From: Tubiluchus corallicola
Taxonomy: Eukaryota; Priapulida; Priapulimorpha; Priapulimorphida; Tubiluchidae
DNA length: 60,000 nt
Assembly: GCA_030141605.1 (NCBI GenBank)
Contig: JAQGDQ010000039.1
Span: 312,001 to 372,000, forward strand
Direction: 5' to 3'
Shown: piece by piece, positions 1-13,000 of the stretch
Layout: each line of letters opens with the position of its first letter
How positions within the stretch are numbered: position 1 is the first letter of the stretch
Notes under the pieces: model-generated
What the model was told of the DNA's origin: nothing
Database searches by the model: none
The model's input: only the letters and a program-made list of their open reading frames with translations
Program-made: the position numbers and the translations under genes

Positions 1-783
1 ATTGCGAATTCTTCGACCGTTGCTGTGAGTTGATTTCCTGCGTACTGTCTAGTGTGAACTGTACGGTATAAGAGTACGAAATGATAAGGCAGCTACTTGC
101 AATGAATAGAGAAATCAGTGTCAGCTAGCGCTTGCTGTCAGAAAATAAGATTTGCTCTCTAATCTGAACACGCTTGCGAGTTGACTTGGTAGAAAACTCG
201 CTAGTCTGAACGCATATGAACTCTTTTGTGTGTATATGACACGCGCGCCGCGGAATTTATAAAAAGTAGAAACACATACGTGCTACTAACATTCATCCGT
301 AATACGTTCCTTGGACTAAATGATATCTTATTTTTATCTGTGTAACACTGTCATAGCATTGGCATTAGCCGCAGTGTGTAACTTTGTCAAAATTTGTCAA
401 GCTTTGTCAGATAGAATTTGACAATTAAACATTCTAGAACCATTTCGTGTGTAACAATTCTCCACTTTGGACGCGAAAGTAATTGCAAACCGTTGCGTGA
501 TCATACTTTATAAAAATTTAACGCTAGGCACTCGTGAAATGTAGACCTGCATGGGTTTGCCAGCAATGGCGGAAGTGACTGTTCATCTTTCATGAATTTC
601 CGGTTTAAATGAGGTAACAAATAAGGTATCATGGATGGACGACGAGACTAACCCGCCAACGCATTATTTAACAGCAAACGCTCCCCAAGTATCGAAACAA
701 CAGCATTTCTGGACTCTGTTCTTTCCGTCTGCTTTCATATAACAGCCATCGATTATTTCATCTGATGATAGAGGCTTCTGGCA

Positions 784-791
784 TGACGTCA
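784..791. promoter_or_regulatory. CRE-like palindrome TGACGTCA
   Basis: A perfect TGACGTCA octamer, the consensus CREB/ATF site, lies about 60 bases upstream of an ATG (846) in a short exon-like stretch ending in a strong donor. A TATAAAAA sequence also occurs at 258-265. Together they make this a candidate promoter for the + strand transporter gene, whose coding exon follows an acceptor at 6978. This is inferred from motifs only. Confidence 0.3.
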
Positions 792-893
792 CCGCTGTGT
801 ATACTAGCCACACGGTGTGGTTAGCTTTTCGGTTTTCTCTGCAATATGGCTCCTATTCCAAGTCTACCTGGTGCTAGTAGAACGGACATGCAG
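792..893 (+). other. Candidate first (leader) exon of the transporter gene
   Basis: An ATG at 846 opens a 16-codon frame ending exactly at CAG|GTACGT (donor at 894), a near-consensus 5' splice site. Joined to the acceptor at 6978, the frame would stop after a few codons, so it would act as a 5' untranslated exon with a short upstream ORF. A transcript starting here could instead belong to another gene. A cDNA crossing 893/6979 would settle this. Confidence 0.22.
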
Positions 894-3239
894 GTACGTT
901 TAGTATTCGTACGGAAGCTGTAATAGAACAGTAAGAGAAGATTGTGTCTGTTTCTTTCTCTAGCTGAGGGTACTGCTATGTGTGTGTGTCAGACAAAATA
1001 CTGTAGGCTGACTATTATACTATTTGAAGACTAAACTAAAACTTAACCAGCCGCTAGCAAAATCAGACCTTGAAGGCCTAAAAGCTCTACGATTTAATAT
1101 ATTTTAATACAGTACATAAGTAGCAAAACAGGTATGTTAGCAAGTTTAAGCAATGTTTTACAAATTTCTGAACGGTAAACAACTAAAGACAGTAAAAGTG
1201 AAAAATGTCTGGGGAACATATTATCTGATGATTATAGCGGTGACGTAGACATTGTTAACCAGTTAAGATTATATTATGAAATAGCTAATGCACTTTGTAA
1301 CAAAATCGCTCAAAGGAAAAAAGTATCTTGTTCATATCGTATTGCAGTGGAATCTATTGTAGTAGCGTATGGATATCCTATAATATTGCAAAGCTCAGAT
1401 CGGCGTATAATGTTGCTTTTAGTATTTTTTTTAAATATTACGAATTAGAAAAGAGAGCGTCGTACATTTTAAGTGATTATGAGTAAATAGACGTTTGTTT
1501 TATTAGCTTTTGTATAATGCCACATCTTTTATTTTGTATGTTTTAACTATTACGATAGAAATTCCGAAATAAAGGATAATCAATTCATTCTCAATTCTCA
1601 TGTGCATCATTCTCAAATGCAAACAGTTTCTTACAGGCTGTGACTCTTCAATATTAGTTTATAATATTGTACTTATAACCATGCCCGCACTATATGGTTA
1701 ACGTTATTACAATTCAGCCCTGTTAATCTATAAGGGTAAGCTGCTATATATACATTGTGTACAGGCGGCATTGCATTGTACGCCAAGTTGGTTTGTGTGA
1801 AACGCAAAAGCAAGGTTACTGCATGCACAAGTTCAAAAACCGTTTGCATTGTCTCAAGCTCAGGTTTAGCTCTGATGTTGATGTCAGTAGTTTAATTAAA
1901 TTCTTTGGTGGAACATTTATTCTAGCATCCACGTAGCTGCATTGTGATATCTATAGCGACTAGTGTCCTATGACTTGATGATGATGTGTAGACTGTCATA
2001 ATCGACCTTGTTTTGCTTGCTATTTAAGTTTTTAATCGTGTAGTTACTGGCAATATTAATTTTGTACTTAGCCCATGCATTACTTACTAACCTAGTGTGA
2101 TAACTTGTACTATTCTTGTTTATTTGCTTTTTAAGCCGACTTATTTGGGCTTTGTGAAAGTCATTTTGAAGTTGTTGTTCACTCACTTTGTTATGATTGA
2201 GTTTAGGCACAGCAGTATGAATAGGAATAAAAAATCTATAATACATATTTACACTGCACACAACAGAAAAGTGTTTATTAAAACTACAGAAACATGAGTA
2301 GCACAACTGCTGCACTGAACACTGAGAGACAGAGTCTTTAGAAAGCAAAAACAGTCAGTATATATAGGTATAGGACTTGACCTATGCAGATTTGCACAGG
2401 CTTCACAACAACAATTACCTTTAAATAGGGAGAGGGCCAGTGTGTATGCATTCACTGGACCATACAATTCTACTGAGGGTAAGTCAGCTGGTAGAATGTA
2501 ACAGGATTAGCCCATAGATGGCAGCACCTAATTAAAATGTACAATTCCAACTTCCACAGGCTTATCTTACCTGTGATCAGCCGCTTATAATTAAACTTAG
2601 GTGGTTTTAATGTTTCGTAACATTTTTATATATGTACTGTACCATACATCTACCCACAGGTAATAATAAAGCTACAGCAACTGAAATGACAAACAGTTAT
2701 GAAACAAAAGTACATTTTCAATTTCTCTTCGACTCAGAAATTGAGGTTGTTCACTAACTTGTCAAGAAATGCAAGACATTCATTACTAATAGCAATTCCA
2801 AGGTCATCAGTGTTACATCAAGGTTACAGGTAAACAAGCACTGCATTTTCACAAACAAAAAGCTCATCACTGTTACGTCAATGTTACATGCAGATGATAA
2901 TACAGAAAGAGGAAATCAGTGAGCAGTTAATGAACAATAGCAAGTTTTAATAAGACATGTGAGGTGTAACAATGAGCGGGATGTGTGTGTTTGTTGATTG
3001 AACCATCAATACGTACATTACATTGCAAACAAATAAACAAGACAGATTTAATCAACAGTGAAAGAAACGTTTGCTAGAGACAAAAACCCCTTGCAAAAGA
3101 ATATAGTGGCTCAAACGTACAAAACAAATAATTAATTCGTACAAGCATTAAAGATCGTTATCACAACAATGTTACATAAAATAGTATTAATAACTCTTTA
3201 CACAATTGTATCTACATTTTATTTAGACAATAACTGTTT

Positions 3240-3515
3240 CCTAGTCCAAAAGGCTGATTACAGAAAAGCTACAATAACCTTGCAAAATTCAATATCTTGA
3301 CTACTCATTATAAAGACAAACTTATCATTGTCATTTGGTATGGCAGAAAATACAGGGAACAAATTTTCAATATTGTTAAAACGTGTCAATCTATCATCCT
3401 GATAACGTGGACGTTTTTTAACTAAGTGAATTTCATCTTCGATTTGGTTCAGGTCACAATAAACGCAAATTCGCTTACGCATAGGTATCTTATAAGGATT
3501 GTGGTACGCCATTCA
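3240..3515 (-). pseudogene. LINE retrotransposon remnant (C-terminal RT zinc-knuckle region)
   Basis: Read on the minus strand from 3512, the frame resembles the C-terminal cysteine/histidine region that follows reverse transcriptase in many animal non-LTR elements. It has a Tyr-His-x-Pro start, Arg-Ile-Cys-x-x-Cys, then Ile-Glu-Asp-Glu-Ile-His and a later Arg/Pro-Arg-Tyr in the usual zf-RVT layout, although the expected third Cys before Pro is Arg. Only the last 84 residues survive, with no RT palm domain upstream. A second, more decayed copy of the same sequence lies at 28690-28980, so this is an interspersed family. Confidence 0.6.
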
Positions 3516-3913
3516 ATGGCCAATCTATGGGGGCTTATCCTAAATAATTGATGTGCGGTATAATAATTATACTAGTGACGAGCAGGTACGATCTCGTATA
3601 ATTTCATACTACTCGTTATAGAATCTTTATAGAATGGCTTACTAGCTTGACCACTCAAACAAAGCCTAGCAAGTATTATGAGTTTCATATAATAATGTGT
3701 CAAGTGTGCCATGCACGCCTATAATGTTTTATAGACTGTTGTGCATCAATGCGAAATGATCAATATACGTGAATGTTTTCTTGCTCTTCACTGCATTATA
3801 TTATTGTACACATAATTTATGCATCAGTTACGTAGGTATATCAACAATGACTTGCTGCACGTGTTCAATAACTTATCTAGTAGTAAGGCAGTTCTGATCA
3901 AAGAGGGATTCTG

Positions 3914-4169
3914 ATGACTCGAGTCTGCCTCTTTGTGACATCTATTACAAAAAATATCTTCTTAAATGCGCCATGTTAGAAAATAGATCTTAAACTTGTC
4001 TTCTAGTGGTCAAATTTTTACAGAGGCCTTATTGAGCGGAAATGACTCGAGTCTGCCTCTTTGTGACATCTATTACAAAAAATATCTTCTTAAATGCGCC
4101 ATGTTAGAAAATAGATCTTAAACTTGTCTTCTAGTGGTCAAATTTTTACAGAGGCCTTATTGAGCGGAA
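3914..4169. repeat. Perfect 128-bp tandem duplication
   Basis: The unit 3914-4041 is repeated without a visible mismatch at 4042-4169, the second unit starting directly where the first ends. The unit is not obviously coding. Perfect identity means either a very recent duplication or an assembly artefact. Confidence 0.9.
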
Positions 4170-4172
4170 ATG

Positions 4173-5589
4173 CATTAAGTTTGCCCCACCAGTGGCTATT
4201 GTTGTACAGTTTTATTGTTGCTGTCATTGTCATCGTTGTTGTTGCTAAAGTTGAGAGGCGAAACAGAGACAAACAAATTTGATTGCACTTATAGGATTAC
4301 ATGAAACAAATAACAATGACCGTAAACAAAAGAACTGCTCCAATTAGAGTTAAATTAAGTTTGAAAATTATGCTTAAGATTTAAATGCAATTCAACGAAT
4401 AAAATATATTGTAATTGAAAAAATTTGGATTTGAATGTAAATTCTTTGCTCCTTTTTCTCATTTCAGCTAAACTATCCAGAATATTACCATTCCAGTAAC
4501 AGACTTTTTGAAACGCCCCGTAGAAACGCAGCACATTTCCCTCAATTAATGTAAACTAATGCGATTTGCAGAATGGCAATTTTCCCTTCTGTTGGTCTAG
4601 ACTCAGGAGTGCCGTTGTTCTATAGTACGTAAATGTCAAAGGCACATGTACAGAGACTACACACACGCGACGTATGTATGGAGGGAAAACTTGTAAGCAA
4701 AAGAATAGTAGGTTCCAAAGGCGCGTTCTAGGATCATTTATTAGGCCTACAAATGACTAACGTTTTGTGCGTCCATGTAACAATGCGAGTTATTAATTTG
4801 ACAATGTCACAGCAATACCTGCATGTAATAACTGAAAGAACCTTTAAAATTGCGTTCCTTCCGAGTTTACGTTAAGAGATTTACGTCAAGTTAAAGAACA
4901 AGAAAACACTATTCGTTATAAAGCTTAAAAATTCGTCTTGAAATTGTTTTTATCACTTACATGCTGTCCAACAGGATACAGCGCTTGCGTTTGCAGTAGT
5001 TCTGTATGCAACTTGTGAAATTAGACTCCCGCGATGATCGTTAGAGGAAGCCATTTTAATGGAAAGTTTTTTCCTACAAGTTTTGGTAACATTGTGTAAA
5101 GTTTGAAAAAATAATCAGAGCATTTGCTGCACGGTTCGATTGCTAACGGAAAGTTTAAATTACTTTGTTTTGTCAATAAGAAGAACAATAATGTGATTTT
5201 TGGTGAATCTGTGGTGTACACTGGGTTAACGATGCAGTGCCGTGTCACCGGGTGGCCGGTGCAAATATTTTAATTTATCAAGAATTTTCTTTTCCAATTA
5301 CACAAGTCTTTCAAACAGGTAAACGTAATGCCAAGTGATGTAACTTTGTATGGAAAGTTTTTCTGAGATATACTTTAAAATTCCCCTTTAAATCAATTCG
5401 ATAACTAAGTCTGCTTTTATACACTGAAGGCTAGAGTTCAGCACTCATGCCCGTGGCCACTCAACAAGATGTTTGTGGCGTGACCTGGCTCATTATCTAA
5501 GATGAGCTACTGAATAAGCAGAGGAGTCGCAGCCATGTTGCAATGTAAATAAATCCTTCCTCTGCTGTTTATGTACAAGATTTACGAAT
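4173..5589. other. Intergenic DNA, nothing recognised
   Basis: AT-rich sequence without a supported gene. The open frame at 5021-5248 on the minus strand has no recognisable motif and is treated as chance. Confidence 0.5.
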
Positions 5590-5680
5590 GATGCCGCGCG
5601 AGGCATGCTTCGAACTCTCAGAGGCCACATGTCGCTCACATAGAGTGCACATACCCACTCAGCCATGAACACCACCCTTT
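5590..5680 (-). repeat. tRNA-like head of a SINE
   Basis: On the minus strand the sequence reads like a tRNA gene. An A-box-like TGGCTGAGTGGGTA (within about 5650-5672) is followed some 45 bases later by a B-box-like GAGTTCGAAGC (about 5606-5618). The arms do not pair well enough for a functional tRNA, and the sequence continues into an unrelated body (to about 5480), which is the layout of a tRNA-derived SINE. Confidence 0.45.
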
Positions 5681-5689
5681 ACATTTACT

Positions 5690-6978
5690 GTTAGCCTGCT
5701 TTCAACTTTAGTGGAAGCACGTTATATACACATAAATTTGTCACTTTCTTGCTTTTTTGTAAAATTTAATGAATTGTTACATAATTAATTTCTTAAAATT
5801 TATTTAGCCATTCATTTCGTTTTATTAACTTGTAATTTTTTATTTCATTGTAGTTTATTTCATTTTATTTTACTATTTGTATTCTATGCGGTCTCAACTG
5901 CCGGAATAATAATTTGAATTGAAAATAAACGTAGTCGAGAAAATATTCCAGCTTGGATATTAAATTACGGGTTGTTTGAAAGTCTCCTGCATGGTATTTG
6001 GAAGTTTTTAATGCGGTTATATATGCTGCCAAATTGTCGCTGCACAGTAAACGTAATTTAATAGCTTCCTCCGGACACCGACGAAACAAATTTAAATTTT
6101 ATAGTTATACAGCTACTCTACCATCTCTAACAACATTCAGTGGGCGTTTCACATAGATTTTGTAGATGCAATTAATTATTGCATCAACAGTAGGATGACA
6201 TCATTGTATCTTTGTGGAAGTGATGACTTTAATGTTGCTGTAAAATTTCTAATTGCATCCAAAATTACATTTAGAGTACTAAACGTTTTAATGTGATCAG
6301 GCCTTGGGATCTATATTATGTATTCATCTATTTTATTATCTGTTACCATCTATTTTATGGCAAATTTTAAGACAGTTATTGTTATTATTTTTTAAAATTA
6401 AAATTGTTATAATTATTATTCATTGTATCACATCTGCTAACCTTATAATTATGTATGTCTTTGCTTATCCGTACTTGTATGTATATCTGTTTGAGTTTAT
6501 TTGCATATATATTACTTTATTTTTTCTGAACTTCTGCTTGTACATATATTTGCATAGTGAGGATTCATGTATGTTTCAAAAACTGTCCAATCTGAACCAA
6601 ATAAACTGTCAAAACTAAACTAACAATAGCATGAGTTAAGTTTTTTTATACAAATCTCGCACTCAATGTCAATGTCCACTCAGGATGTGGAGCTGCGGTA
6701 AAAAATATGAACACATGTCCCTAAAAATAGAAGTCATAGAATTAATTTGTTAGTGACAGAAAGTATTTGCTTAAATGCTTTTTGAATCGAGTGGGGTTGT
6801 AGTATTCAGGGAAACAATTAATTTGGTAGAGAATTCATACATAAGAAGCCTGCAGGAAAAAGCCAAATAATTAGATTTGTAAGAGTTGTTTTACTCAGGG
6901 ATTGCGCAAAATAAGTCATAAGAAGCAACAGGTGATGTTTATAATGTAAAATGTTTCAAATAAATTTCATTATTTCAG
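5690..6978. other. Intergenic or 5' intron DNA, nothing recognised
   Basis: Very AT-rich. The open frames at 5865-6089 (-) and 6304-6618 (+) are low-complexity or lack family resemblance. If the leader exon at 792-893 is real, this stretch is part of the transporter's first intron, ending at the acceptor TATTTCAG (6978). Confidence 0.5.
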
Positions 6979-6996
6979 GTTGGTATTAGTTAATTG

Positions 6997-7056
6997 ATGA
7001 CTGCCACCAAAATTCTCTCTTGCAACTCAGAACTACATAGAAAATGTCGAAGGTAG
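6997..7056 (+). promoter_or_regulatory. Upstream ORF overlapping the transporter start codon
   Basis: An ATG at 6997, 18 bases after the acceptor at 6978, opens a 19-codon frame that ends at TAG 7054-7056, out of frame with and overlapping the main ATG at 7044. Ribosomes using it could not simply reinitiate downstream. A uORF in the leader is known to control translation of the mammalian CAT-1 (SLC7A1) mRNA under amino acid starvation; whether this one does so is inference. Confidence 0.4.
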
Positions 7057-10000
7057 ATCGAACAAAGGAGAAGCTATCCAGCATTGCTGCGGAGATGGGA
7101 GGCCACGTCCAAGTGTTTGGAGAAAAAATTTTGCGAACGAAAACCATCGCAGAAGATCCTATGGAAACTCCAATGAAAAGATGCCTGTCTACGTTTGATA
7201 TTACTCTACTTGGAATTGGTCACATGGTTGGTGCAGGTATCTACGTCATGACAGGTGCGGTGGCAAAAGACATTGCAGGTCCATCTATTATACTAAGTTT
7301 TGCATTGGCTGGATTCGCTTCACTTTTGTCGTCTCTTTGCTATGCCGAATTTGGAGCAAGGGTCCCCCGCACTGGTTCAGCATATACATACACTTATATT
7401 ACAGTAGGAGAATTCTGGGCATTTGTGATTGGATGGAACATCATTTTGGAGCATCTTCTTGGGGCGGCTGCTGTAGCTCGCTCCTGGAGTGGTTACCTCG
7501 ATTCACTGCTGGGCAACGTTATAAAAAATGGAACTATAGAGCACATTGGAAAAATGGAAGGAGTATTTATTGGGGAATATCCAGACTTTGTTGCATTCTG
7601 CGTTATAATCGTTGTGGGATGTTTTGTGGCCAGTGGTGCGCAAACTTCTATCAATTTTAACACTGCATTCACCTTCGTCAACATGGGCATTGTGATGTTT
7701 GTCATTGTGGGTGGTTTCTACTTCACCAACGTCAACAACTGGACCAATCCACATACTGGCGGATTTCTTCCATTTGGCTTCCATGGTGTAGTAGCTGGTG
7801 CAGCAACATGTTTCTTTGCTTATATTGGTAAGTTTTGCTTTTAAATTATAATATATATTATGCTAAACAGTTTTGGAAGGGTCTGCCAATTGAAGATTAT
7901 GTCCATTGTCCTCACATAAAAGCATTCATTGTCTTGTACATTGAACAGCATCAGAAATAAAAATCGCTTCATTACAGTTTTGAAAAACAGCAACAGAATT
8001 CAGAATTGCTATTATGTAAAAAAAATACTTTTGCTTGAAATATTAGCAGGAAAGTAAATTATCCTCCAATGCATTTTTTGGTGAATTTTATGTCGTTTTT
8101 CAGTAATACCATTTTTATAAGTACCATTGGTGCTTCCATGTGGCAGTATTCTTCTTTACCTGGATCAAGGTTCTTACAATATTGACTTCTCAACACTTGT
8201 ATTTTGGTGAGAATGTGACAAAATTAACTATACTAATGCAATAATTGCAGGATTTGATGGAATAGCCACTGCTGCAGAGGAAGCCAAAGACCCAGCCAAA
8301 TCTCTACCAATTGCAACAATAACGGCAATGTTCATTGTCTCCATCGCTTACGTATTGGTGTCAGCAGCACTGACACTGATGATTTCATACATGGACATCG
8401 AACCAACTGCAGCATTTGCTGAAGCATTTTCAGACAATGGGGTCCAGTGGGCAAAGTACGTAGTTGCAGTCGGAGCACTTTGTGGAATGACCACATCCCT
8501 GTTAGGGAGCATGTTTGCACTTCCTCGATGCGTGTATGCAATGGCATGCGATGGCCTCATCTTCCGCATATTCTCCAAGCTTAGTGCAAGGACGCAAGTT
8601 CCGGTCTTTGCCATTGCAATTTTTGGACTTCTATCTGCACTAGTGGCATTGCTGTTTGAGATCAAAACTCTAGTTGAGTTTCTTTCAATAGGAACATTAC
8701 TGGCTTATACCATAGTAAGTGCAAGTGTAGTTGTGCTAAGGTACAGGCCAGCCCACAAGATAAAGATCTCCAAGTCAAGGTCATCTATGTCTGCTACTTC
8801 GCCCCAAGGGGATTCCGGAAAGTATGAAAAGTTCGTAGAACCATCAGAGGAAGAAGATGGAGGTACACAGTGTAAAGGGGGAACACTGAAGCCATGCTTC
8901 CAGAAGCTGAAAATTTTAAATGCATTGGAGCCCGGTGTTGCGGTAAGTAACACAGATCTACATGAACAAAAATACAAACAAAATTGTAGATCATTGTAAC
9001 ATGAATCTAGCATTATGATCAATATTCTAGAAGCTTTGACCGAGACATGTCGGCAAGTCACATTAAAAACCTGAAGATCCTTACTAAATAATACAAAGTA
9101 TCATTTTATGCACTATTTTTGTTACATGCAAGCCTGTTAGACTAAAATAATTGAATAAAATCAACTATAATCATGAAATCAGTAACAAAATGTCAGTATC
9201 ACAGCAGCTTTGGGAGAATCAAAAATGTGAATTTTAATAATTTACTAAGTTTGCTCTTCTTCTAAAATTCTGAAACTTCTGAAATTGGCAGGCACCTAAG
9301 CAACTATTTCGCCGATTAATACACAGATGAACTGAACAATTTTTTGCTAAATTCAAGGCTGTTGCAATGTGATCTTGGCACTCATACCACTTTTTTAACC
9401 TGTTAACAATTGCTAATGTCTCGTTTTCCAGGTTTGCACTTCGGTTATCGCCATGATCGTTTTTATGATGTGCTTATGTGGAGTTGTCCAGAAAGGCATT
9501 GCTGATGTTGTTGTACCTCAGTGGTGGGCTATCATATTAGCACTCTTATTTGGCATTGGCATTATAATTTCTATTTTTGTCATCGTTATTCATGAACAGA
9601 GCACTGCTGGTCTAACCTTTAAGGTAAGAATTGTTTTAGTGTTATTGATATAAAAATTTCATGTTCAACACTATTGTGACTTTAGCATGCTCTCATAATT
9701 TCACAGCACTAAATGCACAATTCTGTGTTTTTAGAAAACATTAACATTACAGCTCAACATATTTTTCTACATTTGACAATGTTTATCATTGAAAGAAGGG
9801 CTAAAATACAGAAAAATGCTACTATTCTCAAAAACTACAAACTGTATCTTCTACCATATTTATTACAACATAGAAAATTAAATAACGTTTGAATGAAAGA
9901 CAGATTTTGATCACAGCACTTTTACAATTTTATTATAATTATTAACACTTCCTACATCACATCTATAAATCTGAATCAATTATTTAATGCCTTTTATTTG

Positions 10001-13000
10001 ACAGCTACATTGGAAAAAGGAAATCAGTCATTTTTTGCCCTTTCAATTACAGATGGTACATGTTGTAATGATCACATGTGCTGCACTTAATGATTAGTAA
10101 GTGTCCGGCAAATTTTGCAAATTCTTTTATTAAAACTACACACAATGCATTTAGCCGTGCAAAGTTTTTATTCTTCTTTATCTCTTCTTTCATTATTGTT
10201 TTCTTTATTGTAACGTATCACAACTTATAAGTGACTAAAAACAAATCGACTGGCCCATTTTTCTAATTGTATATCTTCTTGTTCTGCTTTCTCTAGAAGT
10301 CGACTTGGTTTCCAGTGTTTGGCATTCGGAAACATATTTTGGTAGTACGTTAATCGTCCAAGTACCTTTTTCAAGCCTACAGATTGTGCATAATACATTG
10401 GACCACCTAAATGCCGCGGCCAGCCATAACCAAGCCAAACGACATCAATGTTGCTGGCAGTGGTTACAATCCTTTCATCAATTATATGGAATCCTTCATT
10501 TATCATAGGATAAATACATCTTTCTATTATTTCTTCATTGGTTATGGCCCTAGGCGTGATGTTGTGAGCACTCCTGTAGTTTTCCAACATTGACAAAGTC
10601 CACTCATCTTCGTATGCAACACGGCCTTGAAAAGAAGACCATTTTACTGATTAACATGAGTGCTACCACCTATCGAGAACAATGACGTGATCAAGATTTA
10701 AAGCTGCTTTGCTTTAAATATATTTGCATACAGCTAAAAAGTTGTTAGAAAAAACAAATATAGAGATAATGAACCATTTAGGAGACAGAAAGGAAGGTAG
10801 AAAAAAGAGGCAGATAAAGGGAAAGACAGAGGGGAGGAAGAAGGAAAGACTAAAAAATGTGAGAGGAGGGGAGACTGGGAGAAGAAAAAAAAGAGAAAGT
10901 GCGAGAGGGAACAGTGAGGGAGGTACTTTGAACGTAGTGTTGCAAGAATGTTGTGCAAAATACCTTTATATTTGTACCATCCTGCTTGAGTTTTTCGACC
11001 TAGTCTTCCTTCGTGGGACAAGATGTCTGTCAGCGGATTAGTAAGACCGTAATCTTTTATATCTTTCTTATCTCTTAGAGATGGCCGCGTACCATGAAAA
11101 ATTGTATAATTTATATCTAGACCATTCATGTCTTCCATTTTAAAGGGTCCTATTCCCATACCAAAGTCTTCCATTACCTATAAAAACACAGCCACAACAT
11201 AATAGTATATCTACGTTAGTAAGTAAGTGCATGCTTAGTTAAGATGCTGTGCCTGTTAGAAAACTAAACACCTTTGATACTGAAAACACTTATTGTTATA
11301 CAGTAATTTTCCATTGTGTGTCATTTAAAATCTACCACTATTTTGCTTCTTGTTCCTTCAGGAATATTTTGCTAATATTCCTAATCTGTTATTATAAATT
11401 CTAAGGTTTTTTCCTCTCTACAGCGGAAAGTTAAATGCAGAGGTGATGCCACTTTTTTCTTTACATACTGGAATATAACAAGTGCATTTTAAATTTATTG
11501 ATAAAATGCTTCACAAACTTTAATTAAAATATTACTACACGTATCATGTTTCTTCATTGTTCACTCAACTACCCAGAATTAGTTTGTGAAATGCAAAGTA
11601 GCAACTTTAGATTTAGCTCATAAGTTCACCATATTTTTTCCCCATTTATTCGTATACATTTATTGCAAACAGTACAACCACATTAGTAAACTAGTATTTT
11701 GAAATATTCGCACATAAAACTCATTATTTTTTAAGGCATTTTCAAATTGAAATATTTTTTATGTTACTCTATTATCAAAAATTATAGTAGCTAGTTGTCA
11801 CCTAGATACTGCAGGAAGCCCACAGTTTTTTATCTATCAACATATATTACCTTGTCTATAACGTACGGAGAGGCACCTTCTTTCACAAGTTCATCTCTTT
11901 CTCTAATATACAAAAACAACATCCGATTTCCAACAAATGCTGTACAATTTCCAACCACCACTGCACGCTTCCCAATTTTCTTGCACATATGCATAGCTGT
12001 AGCAATGGTATTAGGCGATGTCTTCTGTCCATAAACAACTTCCATCTTTTCGTTAATATGTGGTGGCGTCAAAAAATGTGTGCCTAATACCTGTCTGGGT
12101 CTGCTAGTGGCTGAAGCAATTTCGTTTATATCTAACATTGAAGTGTTTGTAAACAGCATTGCAGATGGCTTGCAAACTTCATCCAGCTTTTTAAATACTT
12201 GTTTTTTTAGTGCCATTTGTTCGTAAATGGCTTCGATGACGATGTCTGCACTACTGAGCCGTTCCACATGCATGGATGGTGTTAGCCTATCCATGCAGGC
12301 TTGTGTTTCCAAAGTCGTTTGTTTTCCGAGACGTACACTTTCAGCATAAACTGCAGAAATTCTGCTGACTGCTGCAGTCAGTGAATGCTCATCACTTTCA
12401 ACAAGGGTGACGGGCAAATTAGCATTTAAAAGTGAAACGACGATTCCAGTTCCCATCGTTCCACCACCGACTACACCGGCAGATGAGACTGCATAAGAAA
12501 AGGCAGCTCTGTGGCTAGCACCTTCATTAGTATGCCACTTAGCTGCATTTCTTTCAGCATTGAATACATACTGAAGAGCCTGTGATTGTCCTGAAGCAAA
12601 TAATTCGACTGTATATGCAGACACTTTCTGTAAAGCTTCTTCATACGGATACTCATATGCTGCACGAATGGCTTTGACACAAAGAACAGGAGCCAGAGCA
12701 CCTCTGAAACGCCTGTTGATCATTGCAAGAGATTTATCACACAGTTCATCTAAAAGTTCTACATCTCTTAGTGGCATTTGTGAAATGATGCGATCGTTAA
12801 AAGGCTTCTCAGCTACAGAGCTGGCAAATTTAACAGCTTGATTGTAGAAATTACCAGTAAATGTTTTATCGACGAGTCCTACTTGTTGTGCTTCTATCAT
12901 GTTGATACTTCTACCCCGAACCATCATATCTAGAGACACTTTCAATCCAATCAAACGGGGCAAGTCTTGGGTTGCTGTTTGTGGAAGTACACCTATAAGC

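Larger units (their letters stand above)
1..3239. other. 5' flanking DNA without recognised gene
   Basis: No open frame with family resemblance was found on either strand, and the short frames present are AT-rich chance frames. The first 900 bases are less AT-rich and contain promoter-like sequence (listed separately). The rest is simple AT-rich DNA. A gene with very short exons could be missed here. Confidence 0.5.

Noticed and set aside
5590-5680. Functional tRNA gene
   Set aside because: A- and B-box-like sequences are present, but stems do not pair and no clean anticodon arm forms; better explained as a SINE head.
7337-7784. Alternative frames over transporter exon 1
   Set aside because: Shadows of the CAT reading frame, which has clear family motifs and proper splice junctions.
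10724-11041. 105-aa + strand open frame opposite EHHADH exon 3 and intron 3
   Set aside because: It runs through the homopurine tract, so Lys/Glu/Arg content and lack of stops are compositional. It overlaps a real exon on the other strand.
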